From positions 59,450 through 123,449 of the forward strand of contig NZ_JARVRF010000032.1 in NCBI RefSeq assembly GCF_030209835.1: a stretch of DNA of 64,000 nucleotides, written 5' to 3'. Both the position numbers and the translations under genes were made by a program. The notes below the pieces were generated by a model. It had not been told where the DNA came from, did no database searches, and saw only the letters and a program-made list of their open reading frames with translations. Below, in pieces: positions 44,719 through 53,164 of this stretch; position 1 is the stretch's first letter; each line of letters opens with the position of its first letter. The DNA comes from Arthrobacter sp. efr-133-R2A-120 (GTDB lineage: Bacteria; Actinomycetota; Actinomycetes; Actinomycetales; Micrococcaceae).

Positions 44719-46005
44719 GTGGGGAACGGATTCGGAGAAAAGCTCCGTGCCGAACGGCTCGAACGTGGGCTGACCCAGGCTGAATTGGGCAGGGACCTTT
44801 ACTCACCGAGCTACATTTCACTTCTTGAAACCGGCCGGCGGGAGCCCACGGCCGAAGTCATTGAAGAACTCGCCCGCCGTCTGGAACTGGCTCCAAAAGC
44901 CCTGGAAGCCTGGAGCCAGCCCGTATCCGTCAGTGACGCCGAATACGTGCTCGCAGGGTTGTACGCCAGGCAAGCCTGGGACCTCAGGGACTACCCGCTC
45001 GCCGCAAGCCACGCATCAACCGCCGCCCAGATCGCGCTCGAGGCAAAGAACACCAGCGCTTGGTGGAACATGACCTACATGCAGGCCGAATGCCTCATGA
45101 AGCAGGGGCAGCTCAAGGAGTGCCAGCAGATCATCCAGCATCTCCTGGAACATCCCATGGCGACGGAATCTGCGGGCCTGGGAGTCCGCGCCCGCCAGAT
45201 GCTCGCCGCTGTCTGCCACGGACAAGGGCAGCTGGCCACCGCCGTCGAGCACGCCAAGGAAGCCGTGAGGCTTTCCGAGCAGCTGCCCAAAGGCTCAACG
45301 TTGATCATCGGGGCGCACAGGGCACTGATCGGAGCGCTGGCCGAGAGTGGCAGGTTGGACGAGGCCTGGACGTATTGCCAGGCCATGAACAACCAGATGG
45401 ACGACCATTCGATGTCACAGCTCGCGGGCGAAGTCGCCTGGGTGGTCGGAAACGTGGCATTCATGCGCCACGACTACGTGGAAGGCATCAAGCATCACGA
45501 GCGCGCCGCCAAGTTGCTCTCCCCCGCCAATGACATAGAGCTGTGGGCCCGCTTCAACAAGGCGTCCGCGGCTGTCCGCCTCTCCTCGGGAATCGTGGAG
45601 CCGGAGACGCTTTCGGCCATCGAACGCGCCGAACTCGCCCTGTCGATTGTGGGCGGAAACAAGACGGACCAGTTGGAAGTTGCCTTTATCCGCGCCCGCT
45701 GGCTCTACCTGACGGGCGACATCCCGGCAGCCATCACCAAGTTGCGCGAAATCCATGCGGACCGCGACGTCCTCGCCCGGCACACCGCAGGTGAAGTCGC
45801 TTTCCTCCTCGGCAAAGCGCTCAAGGCGGCCGGTGAAAACAAGGACGCACTGGAACATCTCGAAGAAGCCCAACGCGATTTCACAGCTGCGGGCGCAGCC
45901 GACCGCGTCCAGCAGGCCATGGACTCTGTGCTGGAGATCCGGCTGGCCGAGCGTCGGGCGGCGTCGGGCCATGGCGGGAGCGCGCAGTCTTCCCGCGCAA
46001 GCTAG
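44719..46005 (+). CDS. HTH-XRE/TPR transcriptional regulator of RRNPP-like architecture
   Basis: A 428-residue protein. An XRE helix-turn-helix occupies residues about 6-61 (LRAERLERGLTQAELG; SPSYISLLETGRREPTAEVI). The remaining 350 residues are helical TPR-like repeats (AWDLRDYPLAASHASTAAQ; AECLMKQGQLKECQQIIQHL; ALIGALAESGRLDEAWTYCQ; ARWLYLTGDIPAAITKLREI; LGKALKAAGENKDALEHLEE). This HTH-plus-TPR layout is that of peptide-sensing regulators (PlcR, Rgg/PrgX-like). A perfect AGGAGG precedes the GTG start at 44719. It is divergent from the IGNWPDP-repeat precursor, its likely partner. Actinobacterial TPR regulators that do not bind peptides also exist, so the pairing is inference. Confidence 0.88.
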   Translation: MGNGFGEKLRAERLERGLTQAELGRDLYSPSYISLLETGRREPTAEVIEELARRLELAPKALEAWSQPVSVSDAEYVLAGLYARQAWDLRDYPLAASHASTAAQIALEAKNTSAWWNMTYMQAECLMKQGQLKECQQIIQHLLEHPMATESAGLGVRARQMLAAVCHGQGQLATAVEHAKEAVRLSEQLPKGSTLIIGAHRALIGALAESGRLDEAWTYCQAMNNQMDDHSMSQLAGEVAWVVGNVAFMRHDYVEGIKHHERAAKLLSPANDIELWARFNKASAAVRLSSGIVEPETLSAIERAELALSIVGGNKTDQLEVAFIRARWLYLTGDIPAAITKLREIHADRDVLARHTAGEVAFLLGKALKAAGENKDALEHLEEAQRDFTAAGAADRVQQAMDSVLEIRLAERRAASGHGGSAQSSRAS

Positions 46006-46025
46006 CGGCGAACCCAACTAGCTAA

Positions 46026-46065
46026 CAGTTGTTGTCGTTTAGCCGCCGCTAAACGACAACAACTG
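46026..46065. repeat. dispersed palindromic element, copy 2
   Basis: CAGTTGTTGTCGTTTAGC (46026-46043) and its exact inverted copy (46048-46065) with a 4-base loop, 18-bp stem. It is placed between the convergent regulator and purC genes, 20 bases after one stop and 4 before the other. CCCAACTAGCT to its left matches the outer arm seen in the other copies. Confidence 0.92.
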
Positions 46066-46069
46066 CAAG

Positions 46070-47005
46070 TCAGATGAAAGTCCGGCCGGTCAGCTTCTCG
46101 TAGGCTTCCACATAGCGGGCGCGCGTCTTCTCGACGACGTCGGCCGGCAGCGCGGGCGGCGGGGTGTCACTCGAGCGGTCCCAGCCCGATTCCGCAGAGG
46201 TCAGCCAGTCACGCACAAACTGCTTGTCGAACGACGGCTGCGCCTTCCCGGGCTCGTACGTGGAAGCGTCCCAGAACCGCGAGGAGTCCGGCGTCAGGAC
46301 TTCGTCGCCCAAGGTGATGACACCCGTGTTCACGTCGATGCCGAACTCAACCTTCGTGTCGGCCAGGATGATGCCGCGGCTGCGGGCGATCTCTTCCGCG
46401 CGGGTGTAGATCTTCAACGTGAGTTCGCTCAGGCGTGCGGCGATATCGTCGCCCACCATCGCGACGACGTCGTCGTAAGTGATGTTCTCGTCGTGCTCGC
46501 CGACCTCAGCCTTGGCAGAAGGCGTAAAGATGGCATGATCAAGGCGCGAGCCGTCAACCAGGCCCTCGGGCAAGGGGATGTCGCAGACGGTGCCCGATTG
46601 GCGGTACTCGGCCAGGCCGGAGCCTGTGAGATACCCGCGGGCGATGCATTCCACGGGAAACATCTCCAGCCGTTTGCAGATCATCGCGCGGCCCTCAACT
46701 TCCGCGGGCACACCCTCGGCGGCCGTGGACGCGAGGACGTGGTGCTCCACGCCAAGCTGTTCGAACCACCACAAGCTCAGCTGCGTGAGGACCCGGCCCT
46801 TGTCCGGGATCTCGCTGCTCAAGACGTGGTCGTAGGCGCTGATGCGGTCGCTGGCCACTACCAGGACGCGGTCCTGGCTGGATTCGGCCCCGCTGAAATC
46901 GTCCGCGGGAACGTAGAGGTCACGGACTTTGCCCGAGTAGAAGTGCTTCCACCCCGGCAGGTCGAGGGTTTCGGTCTGCAGGCCGTTTGCGTTGCTTTCG
47001 GGCAT
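46070..47005 (-). CDS. purC: phosphoribosylaminoimidazole-succinocarboxamide synthase
   Basis: A 311-residue SAICAR synthetase joining CAIR and aspartate in purine synthesis. Signatures: SGKVRDLYV at the N-terminus, DRISAYDHVLSSEIPDKGRVL, VECIARGYLTGSGLAEY, and ILADTKVEFGID. It has the eukaryote/actinobacteria-type length (about 300) rather than 240. ATG 47005 lies 3 bases after the purD stop, so both are one operon. The palindromic repeat at 46026-46065 lies just after its stop. Confidence 0.96.
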   Translation of the reverse strand: MPESNANGLQTETLDLPGWKHFYSGKVRDLYVPADDFSGAESSQDRVLVVASDRISAYDHVLSSEIPDKGRVLTQLSLWWFEQLGVEHHVLASTAAEGVPAEVEGRAMICKRLEMFPVECIARGYLTGSGLAEYRQSGTVCDIPLPEGLVDGSRLDHAIFTPSAKAEVGEHDENITYDDVVAMVGDDIAARLSELTLKIYTRAEEIARSRGIILADTKVEFGIDVNTGVITLGDEVLTPDSSRFWDASTYEPGKAQPSFDKQFVRDWLTSAESGWDRSSDTPPPALPADVVEKTRARYVEAYEKLTGRTFI

Positions 47006-47008
47006 GGT

Positions 47009-48319
47009 TCAGGCCTTCACATTCGGGATGGAGCCGGTGGCCGGGGAGACCACGTGGATCTCGCCGCGGGCGGCCTTGCCGGCGATGTCGGTACGGAACT
47101 GTCCGCCGTCGAGCTGGACCAGCTCCACGCCGTCGTAAGCCCGCTCGCGGGCCTCCACGAGGTCCGTCCCCAACGCCACAACAGCCAGCACTCGGCCGCC
47201 GGCGGAGACGATCCGGCCTTCTTCGTCCAGTTTGGTGCCGGCGTGGATGACGTGGACGCCTTCCAGCGCGTCCACCTTGTTCAGGCCGCGGATACGGTCC
47301 CCGGTGCGGGGGGTGTCCGGATAGTTTTCGGCGGCGACGACGACGGCGACGGCCGACTCCTTCGACCATCGCAGCTCTTCGGCCTGGTCCAGTTCGCCCT
47401 TGGCGGCTGCCAGCATGAGGGCACCGAGCGGGGTCTTGAGCCGGGCCAGGACGGCCTGCGTTTCGGGGTCGCCGAAACGGACGTTGAATTCGATGACGCG
47501 CGTGCCGCGGGAGGTCAGGGCCAGGCCGCAGTAGAGGACGCCGACGAACGGTGTGCCGCGGCTTGCCATTTCGTCCACGGTCGGCTGCGCCACGCGGTCG
47601 ATGACTTCCTGGACCAGGCCTTCAGGTGCCCAGTCGAGCGGGGTGTAGGCGCCCATGCCGCCGGTGTTGGGGCCTTCGTCATTGTCGAAGATCCGTTTGA
47701 AGTCCTGCGCCGGGGACAGCGGCACCGTGGTGCGGCCGTCGCACAGCACGAACAGGGAGACCTCGGGTCCGTCCAGGAACTCCTCGATCACCACGGTTCC
47801 ACCGGCGTCGAAACAGGCCTGGGCGTGGGCGAGTGCTTCCTCGCGGTCATTGGTGACCACGACGCCCTTGCCGGCGGCCAGTCCGTCATCCTTGACGACA
47901 TGCGGAGCGCCGAACGTGTCCAGTGCGTCTGCAGCTTCTGCAGCGTTTGTTGCCACGCGGGCCATCGCGGTGGGGACGCCGGCCTCGGCCATGACTTCCT
48001 TGGCGAACGCTTTGGAGGCTTCGAGCTGTGCCGCGGCCTTGCTGGGGCCAAAGACCGGAATGCCGGTTTCGCGGACGGCGTCGGACACGCCCGCCGCGAG
48101 TGGTGCTTCAGGGCCGACCACAACCAGGTCAACTGCCAGCTTTGTCGCAAGCGCTGCGACGGCGCCGGGGTTGTTCCCGTCGATCGCGTACGTGGGGACC
48201 AGCTTGGCGATGCCGGCGTTTCCCGGAGCCGCATGGACCTCGGAAACGTTGGGATCCTTGAGCAAGGAGCGGACAATTGCGTGTTCGCGGCCGCCGGGGC
48301 CAATGACGAGTACCTTCAC
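47009..48319 (-). CDS. purD: phosphoribosylamine--glycine ligase
   Basis: A 436-residue ATP-grasp enzyme (GAR synthetase) acting before purC-level steps of purine synthesis. The N-terminus [14 protein letters not shown] is diagnostic, followed by [12 protein letters not shown], the ATP-grasp core ([15 protein letters not shown]) and [17 protein letters not shown] chose GTG 48319 because the family starts with MKVLVIG; an in-frame ATG further upstream would add unrelated residues. It is divergent from the molybdopterin oxidoreductase gene. Confidence 0.95.
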   Translation of the reverse strand: MKVLVIGPGGREHAIVRSLLKDPNVSEVHAAPGNAGIAKLVPTYAIDGNNPGAVAALATKLAVDLVVVGPEAPLAAGVSDAVRETGIPVFGPSKAAAQLEASKAFAKEVMAEAGVPTAMARVATNAAEAADALDTFGAPHVVKDDGLAAGKGVVVTNDREEALAHAQACFDAGGTVVIEEFLDGPEVSLFVLCDGRTTVPLSPAQDFKRIFDNDEGPNTGGMGAYTPLDWAPEGLVQEVIDRVAQPTVDEMASRGTPFVGVLYCGLALTSRGTRVIEFNVRFGDPETQAVLARLKTPLGALMLAAAKGELDQAEELRWSKESAVAVVVAAENYPDTPRTGDRIRGLNKVDALEGVHVIHAGTKLDEEGRIVSAGGRVLAVVALGTDLVEARERAYDGVELVQLDGGQFRTDIAGKAARGEIHVVSPATGSIPNVKA

Positions 48320-48454
48320 AGTCTTCAAGGGTACTTTGTGCGGGGGCAGGTCTCCTAAGCTATCTCCACCACTGGACATGCCCACCCCTACCGCGGGCAC
48401 CAAGAGGGAGCATGTCCAACCCATCTCGGGGGCCTCCGGCTACGAACAACCTGC

Positions 48455-50032
48455 ATGAAGAAGCTCAGGAACTGGCTCAGGGGACCCACCGCATTGGCTG
48501 CGGCGGCAGGGGTGGCCGCTGCCGCCGTCGTACTTTCCGTTGCGGAACTGATCGGGGCCTTCTCTACGGCCCGGGCTACCCCTGTCATTGCGCTGGGCTC
48601 TACGTTCATCGACTTCACGCCGCCGTGGATGAAGGACTTTGCCGTGACCACGTTCGGCACCAATGACAAGGCCGCGCTGTTCGTCGGCATGGGCCTGACC
48701 ATCTTCGTGCTGGCTTGCGTGCTGGGGATCGTGGCTTTCCGCCATTGGGCGTTGGGCGTGTTGGGTGTGCTCGGCATGGGTGCGGTCATTGTGGCTGCCG
48801 TGGTGACCCGGGCCGGCGTGAAGCCCGTGGATGCCATACCGAGCCTGATCGGCACTGTAGCCGGGCTCGTCGTCCTCCGCTTCTTGGTGGCCCGGCTCTG
48901 GCGGCTGAAGTCCTTCCCGGACGCCCCGACCGACACCGCGGCCAAAGGCATCGAACGTCCCGCCACGACGCGCCGGACGTTCTTCGCCGCTACCGGTGTC
49001 ACCGTTGCCGCAGCGGCCATCGCAGCCGGCGGCGGTCGGTTCCTGAGCGCCGCACGTAGCAATGTGGCCAAGGCGCGGGATTCTTTGAAACTCCCCGCTC
49101 CGGCCCGGGCGGCTGCTCCTGTCCCCGCGGGCGTCCAGTCCCCGACGCCCGGAGTCACCCCTTGGCTCACCCCGGCCAAGGACTTCTACAGGATCGACAC
49201 TGCCTTGAGCGTGCCGGAGATCAATGCCCAGGATTGGGAGCTGCGGATCCACGGGCTGGTGGAACAAGAAGTGCGGCTCAACTTTCAGGACCTGCTCGAC
49301 GCGCAACTGATCGAAACCCATGTGTCGCTCACCTGTGTATCCAACCCCGTAGGCGGAAACCTGGCCGGCAACGCCAAATGGCTGGGCATGCCCATCCGCG
49401 ACGCACTCAAACAAGCCCGACCCAAACCCGGAGCAGACATGGTCCTTTCCACCTCGATCGACGGCTTCAGCGCTTCCACTCCCCTGGAAGTGCTCCAGGA
49501 CGGCCGCGATGCCATCCTGGCTATCGGCATGAACGGCGAACCCCTCCCGCTGGAACACGGCTACCCCGTGCGCATGGTGGTTCCCGGTCTCTACGGCTTC
49601 GTCTCCGCGACCAAATGGGTGGTGGACCTGGAAGTCACCCTATTCGCGGACAGCAAAGCCTATTGGACCACCCGCGGCTGGTCCGAGCGGGGTCCCATCA
49701 AGACCATGGCCCGGCTTGAAGTACCCAAATCCTTCGCCAAAGTGCCTGCCGGCAGGGTCGCCTTGGGTGGTACGGCCTGGGCCCAGACCCGTGGCATCAA
49801 GAAGGTGGAAGTCCAGATAGACAACGGCCCATGGTCCGAAGCCACCCTTGCCGCGGAGGCATCTGTTGTCACGTGGCGGCAGTGGTCCTTCAATTGGGAC
49901 GCTACTCCAGGACCCCACTACATCAAGGTCCGTGCCACGGACGGAACCGGCGAACTGCAGACTGAAAAACGGGCGGATCCTGTCCCTGACGGCGCCTCGG
50001 GATGGCAGTCCGTTATGGTGACCGTGGAGTAG
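48455..50032 (+). CDS. membrane-anchored molybdopterin-dependent oxidoreductase (sulfite-oxidase-like)
   Basis: A 525-residue protein. Residues 1-150 have four hydrophobic segments, and a twin-arginine-like TTRRTFFAATG precedes a fifth. The extracytoplasmic part is an Oxidored_molyb domain with the Mo-ligand Cys294 (SLTCVSNPVGG), then a Mo-co dimerisation domain (Ig-like) from about residue 410. Similar proteins (YedY-like or SorA-like) oxidise sulfite or reduce methionine sulfoxide. The electron partner is not in the window. No short-lived start problem: ATG 48455 begins a basic MKKLRNWLRG. Confidence 0.88.
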   Translation: MKKLRNWLRGPTALAAAAGVAAAAVVLSVAELIGAFSTARATPVIALGSTFIDFTPPWMKDFAVTTFGTNDKAALFVGMGLTIFVLACVLGIVAFRHWALGVLGVLGMGAVIVAAVVTRAGVKPVDAIPSLIGTVAGLVVLRFLVARLWRLKSFPDAPTDTAAKGIERPATTRRTFFAATGVTVAAAAIAAGGGRFLSAARSNVAKARDSLKLPAPARAAAPVPAGVQSPTPGVTPWLTPAKDFYRIDTALSVPEINAQDWELRIHGLVEQEVRLNFQDLLDAQLIETHVSLTCVSNPVGGNLAGNAKWLGMPIRDALKQARPKPGADMVLSTSIDGFSASTPLEVLQDGRDAILAIGMNGEPLPLEHGYPVRMVVPGLYGFVSATKWVVDLEVTLFADSKAYWTTRGWSERGPIKTMARLEVPKSFAKVPAGRVALGGTAWAQTRGIKKVEVQIDNGPWSEATLAAEASVVTWRQWSFNWDATPGPHYIKVRATDGTGELQTEKRADPVPDGASGWQSVMVTVE

Positions 50033-50068
50033 CCCGGGAAGACGGTTCCTTCGCCCTAGACTTGCATC

Positions 50069-51085
50069 ATGCCCTTGAGTTCGCATGAAACTTTCAGCGT
50101 TGAGTCCGCCGTCGAACTGGCAGTGATCGAACGCAGCGGCTTCATCGAATCGCGCCATATCGGTTCCGCGGTGGTTCTTTCCGGTGACGGTTCGGTGGTG
50201 ACCCAGCTCGGCGACATCAGCACGCCCATTTACGCCCGCTCCGCGCTCAAGCCTTTCCAGGCCCTCGCGTCGATGCAGTCGGGGGTGCCGCTCCGCGGCG
50301 CCCAGGTGGCCTTGGCCTGCGCCAGCCATGTGGGCTCGCTGGATCACATGGACGTGGTGGAAGGCATGCTGAAAGCCGCCGGCGTCCGGGAAGAACAACT
50401 GCAATGCCCCTCGGCGTGGCCGCAGGACGAGGTCGCCCGCAATTGGCTGATCCGTTCGGAGCACGGCAAATCCAAGCTGGCCTTCAATTGTTCAGGCAAG
50501 CACGCTGCGTTCCTTTGGGCCTGTACCGAGAACGGTTGGGACACCCACAGTTACCTGGAACCCAACCATCCGCTCCAACAGCGCGTGCGGTCCGTGATCG
50601 AGGAATACAGCGACGAGAAGATCGCCCACTTGGGCATTGACGGCTGCGGTGCACCCGTTGCCGCGCTTTCATTGACCGGGCTGGCGCGGGCCTATTCCCG
50701 CTTGGCCCGGGCCCCGCGGGACCAGAGCTCCAACGCCCGCGCGGCAACCATTGCCACGTCCATGCTGGACTACCCCTGGGCAGTGCAAGGCCGCGGCGAG
50801 GCGAACACGATCGTCATGGACGAACTCGACGTACTTGCCAAGGGCGGCGCGGAAGGTGTCCTGGTCTTGGCAACACCCGCTGGCGCCGCAGTTGCGGTCA
50901 AGATCCTGGACGGGAATCCCCGCGCGGCAACCTTGGTTGGACTCACGCTTCTCGCAGTTGCGGGCGCCGTGGATATTCCCGGTGTCTCGAGCGTGCTCGA
51001 AAAGGTCGTGGAGCCCGTCCTCGGCGGTGGCCACTCGGTCGGCAGGATCCGCCTGGGCCACGCCGTTTCCGCGCTGCTGGACTGA
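50069..51085 (+). CDS. asparaginase (L-asparaginase II/PF06089 family)
   Basis: A 338-residue protein of the thermolabile/rhizobial-type L-asparaginase II family, unrelated to AnsA/AnsB. Signatures: ARSALKPFQALA, ACASHVGSLDHMDVVEGML, FNCSGKHAAFLWACTENGWD, and GIDGCGAPVAALSL. These include the Ser/Lys (CSGKHA) and Cys pair region implicated in catalysis. It hydrolyses asparagine to aspartate and ammonia. No signal peptide, so cytoplasmic. It is followed by an SCP_3 gene 16 bases on, probably one operon. Confidence 0.92.
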   Translation: MPLSSHETFSVESAVELAVIERSGFIESRHIGSAVVLSGDGSVVTQLGDISTPIYARSALKPFQALASMQSGVPLRGAQVALACASHVGSLDHMDVVEGMLKAAGVREEQLQCPSAWPQDEVARNWLIRSEHGKSKLAFNCSGKHAAFLWACTENGWDTHSYLEPNHPLQQRVRSVIEEYSDEKIAHLGIDGCGAPVAALSLTGLARAYSRLARAPRDQSSNARAATIATSMLDYPWAVQGRGEANTIVMDELDVLAKGGAEGVLVLATPAGAAVAVKILDGNPRAATLVGLTLLAVAGAVDIPGVSSVLEKVVEPVLGGGHSVGRIRLGHAVSALLD

Positions 51086-51101
51086 TTGGAACTTGCGAAC
51101 T

Positions 51102-51488
51102 ATGGCAATTGCACGACGCCGGATCGACCTTGAGGAAGGCCGCGCGGCACTGGCCGCATGGCAGGCCGCCGTCGGGCAGGAAACAGGACCGGGGACGCCG
51201 CCGTCGCGCACTGTGCTGGCCACCGCGGTGCGTTACTCACTGGAGGAACTCACCGCCCGCGCCCCCGGCAACTCGGTGGAAGTCAGGGTGCCGCCGTTCG
51301 GCGTCACCCAGTGCGTGGAGGGCCCCCGGCACACGCGCGGCACCCCGCCGAATGTCATTGAGTGCGACGCCGCCACCTGGCTCGCGATGGTCACCGGCCG
51401 CTTGGCTTGGTCCGCAGCCGTCGACGCCGGCCGGGTAGCCGCGTCGGGTCTGCGCGCGGATTTGTCGGAGCTTCTGCCGCTGCTCTGA
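51102..51488 (+). CDS. sterol carrier family protein (bacterial SCP orthologue, SCP_3)
   Basis: A 128-residue alpha/beta protein: RIDLEEGRAALAAWQAA, then RTVLATAVRYSLEELTARAPG and NSVEVRVPPFGVTQCVEGP, with GTPPNVIECDAATWLAMVTG at the end. This matches the actinobacterial SCP_3 (PF17844) pattern. Biological role unknown; lipid binding is only implied by the fold. It shares the transcript of the asparaginase gene and ends before a strong terminator. Confidence 0.82.
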   Translation: MAIARRRIDLEEGRAALAAWQAAVGQETGPGTPPSRTVLATAVRYSLEELTARAPGNSVEVRVPPFGVTQCVEGPRHTRGTPPNVIECDAATWLAMVTGRLAWSAAVDAGRVAASGLRADLSELLPLL

Positions 51489-51499
51489 GCGTATAAATG

Positions 51500-51536
51500 G
51501 TTGATCGCCCCGCGGCGGTGCCGTGGGGCGATCAAC
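51500..51536. terminator. bidirectional intrinsic terminator
   Basis: GTTGATCGCCCCGCGGC (from 51500) pairs with GCCGTGGGGCGATCAAC (51520-51536), one G-T mismatch/wobble. It lies between the convergent SCP_3 and dicarboxylate-symporter genes and can serve both. Confidence 0.9.
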
Positions 51537-51554
51537 TTGAATCGTGCGTGGTAC

Positions 51555-53045
51555 CTAGTCCGGACTGACCGAAGGGCTCCGGTGTTGGCCCGGTTTGATC
51601 ATTTCGAACTGCGGAATCGCGTCGGGATTCGGGCCGCCCCGGAATTTCGGCGAAGGCTCGTGTCCTTCGCTGAGGCGCTCGATTTCCTGTTCCTCGAAGA
51701 CGTCTTCGGCTCCCAGCATGATGGCGGAATCCTCATTGGTGATTTCACCGTTGAAGGCGCGGACCATGACCGAACGGTCGAATTGGCCCTCCCATTTCGC
51801 GACCACGAAAGTAGCCACGCAGTTGCCGAGGAGGTTGACGACGACGCGCATGGAGTCCATGAGGCGGTCGGCACCCAGGAGCAGCGCGACGCCGGCAACC
51901 GGGAAGATACCCAGTGCGGCGGCCGTGGCCGAGAGAGCCAGGAACGACGAGCCCGGGACGCCCGCCATGCCTTTGGACGTCAGGAGCAGGACACCCAGCG
52001 CTGCCAATTGCTGGCCGAGGTCGAGGTGGTGGCCGAAGGCCTGGGCCAGGAACAACAGCGAGATCGAAAGGTAGATCGCGGCGCCGTCGAGGTTGAAGGA
52101 GTAGCCCGTGGGAACAACCAGGCCGGTGGTGGCCCGGGAGCAACCGGCGTTGGTCAGCTTGGTCATGATGCGCGGCATGACCGCCTCGGTGGATGCCGTG
52201 CCCAGCGCGAGGAGGAATTCCTCACGCGTGTACTTCAGGAACTGCCACAGGGGCACCCGGGCGAAGCTCCAGGCCACCAGGAACAGCAGGCCGATGAAGA
52301 CGATGGCTGCCCCATAACAGGAGGCGATGAGGAGCGCATAGGTCCCGAGGGTGTCGAGTCCGTACTGGCCGATGATGAATGCCATGGCGCCGAAGGCACC
52401 GATGGGCGCCACTTTCATGATCCAGGACATGATCTTGAAGATCAGTTCCAGGACGGTTTCCATGAGGCTGATGACCGGGAGGCAACGCTCGCGGCCGATG
52501 ACGACGATTGCCGCACCGAAGAACACCGAGAAGAAGAGGACCTGGAGCAGGCTGTTGCTGGCGAAAGCGCCGATCACAGACGTGGGAATGATGTCCAGGA
52601 GGAAGGAAGCCGCATCCTTGGGCGGCGCAGTCCCGGTCTTTGCGTTGAGCGCATCCTGGGAGAGAGTGCTGGGATCGATGTGGAGTCCGGCTCCGGGCTG
52701 GACGAGGTTTCCGACGATCAGGCCGAAGACCAAGGCAAAAAGCGTGGCGCCGGTGAAGTACAGGAGTGCCTTGACCCCGACCCTTCCGACCGCCTTGACG
52801 TCGCCCACTGCCGAGATACCCGTGACGATCACGAGGAAGATCAGCGGAGCGATGATCATCTTGATGAGTTGAATGAAACCATCGCCCAGTGGCCGAAGGG
52901 CGGACCCGATGTTCGGCCAGAAATGGCCGATGAGTACACCTGCGACGACGGCGATCAGAATTTGGAAGAAGAGCGACTTGTACAGTGGCTTCTTCTTCCG
53001 CGGAGCCGAACTCGCCTTCAGCGCCGCAGAGTCTGGGATCTTCAT
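51555..53045 (-). CDS. dicarboxylate/amino acid:cation symporter (DAACS family, DctA/GltP-like)
   Basis: A 496-residue transporter with eight TM helices and two re-entrant loops. The signatures LGTASTEAVMPRIMTKL (serine-rich hairpin variant, with T-A-S-T-E in place of SSSS) and VVPTGYSFNLDGAAIYLS (NMDGT-type motif) identify the glutamate/C4-dicarboxylate family. It takes up succinate, fumarate, malate or glutamate with Na+ or H+. I chose ATG 53045; a longer frame is open but has no family match. It is downstream of the decarboxylase gene with 119 bases between and has two palindromic boxes in its promoter region. Confidence 0.93.
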   Translation of the reverse strand: MKIPDSAALKASSAPRKKKPLYKSLFFQILIAVVAGVLIGHFWPNIGSALRPLGDGFIQLIKMIIAPLIFLVIVTGISAVGDVKAVGRVGVKALLYFTGATLFALVFGLIVGNLVQPGAGLHIDPSTLSQDALNAKTGTAPPKDAASFLLDIIPTSVIGAFASNSLLQVLFFSVFFGAAIVVIGRERCLPVISLMETVLELIFKIMSWIMKVAPIGAFGAMAFIIGQYGLDTLGTYALLIASCYGAAIVFIGLLFLVAWSFARVPLWQFLKYTREEFLLALGTASTEAVMPRIMTKLTNAGCSRATTGLVVPTGYSFNLDGAAIYLSISLLFLAQAFGHHLDLGQQLAALGVLLLTSKGMAGVPGSSFLALSATAAALGIFPVAGVALLLGADRLMDSMRVVVNLLGNCVATFVVAKWEGQFDRSVMVRAFNGEITNEDSAIMLGAEDVFEEQEIERLSEGHEPSPKFRGGPNPDAIPQFEMIKPGQHRSPSVSPD

Positions 53046-53119
53046 TGATCTGAACCAATCAGTTTGGGAACAGCCCCTGATTTGGGGGGTTGTTTTCAAA
53101 TGTAATCCCGATCACTTCA

Positions 53120-53155
53120 TTCCACAAGGGGAAATTCAAATTTCACAATGTGGAA
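53120..53155. promoter_or_regulatory. two palindromic boxes upstream of the dicarboxylate symporter gene
   Basis: TTTCACAATGTGGAA (53141-53155) is a near-perfect dyad (TTyCACA-A-TGTGrAA). TTCCACAAGGGGAAA (53120-53134) is a weaker relative, 21 bases away. They are 75-110 bases before the start codon of the minus-strand symporter gene and just after the decarboxylase stop. The form resembles IclR-family operators. A similar box (TTTCGCATCGTGGAA) precedes the NCS1 transporter gene at 63684-63698. Confidence 0.5.
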
Positions 53156-53164
53156 TCTTCCGAT

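Noticed and set aside
46493..48358. 621-codon plus-strand frame over purC and purD
   Set aside because: Both pur genes have full family signatures on the minus strand; the antisense product is His/Asp/Gly-rich.
51501..53048. 515-codon plus-strand frame over the dicarboxylate symporter
   Set aside because: Antisense to a clear transporter; begins inside the terminator hairpin and is highly charged low-complexity.
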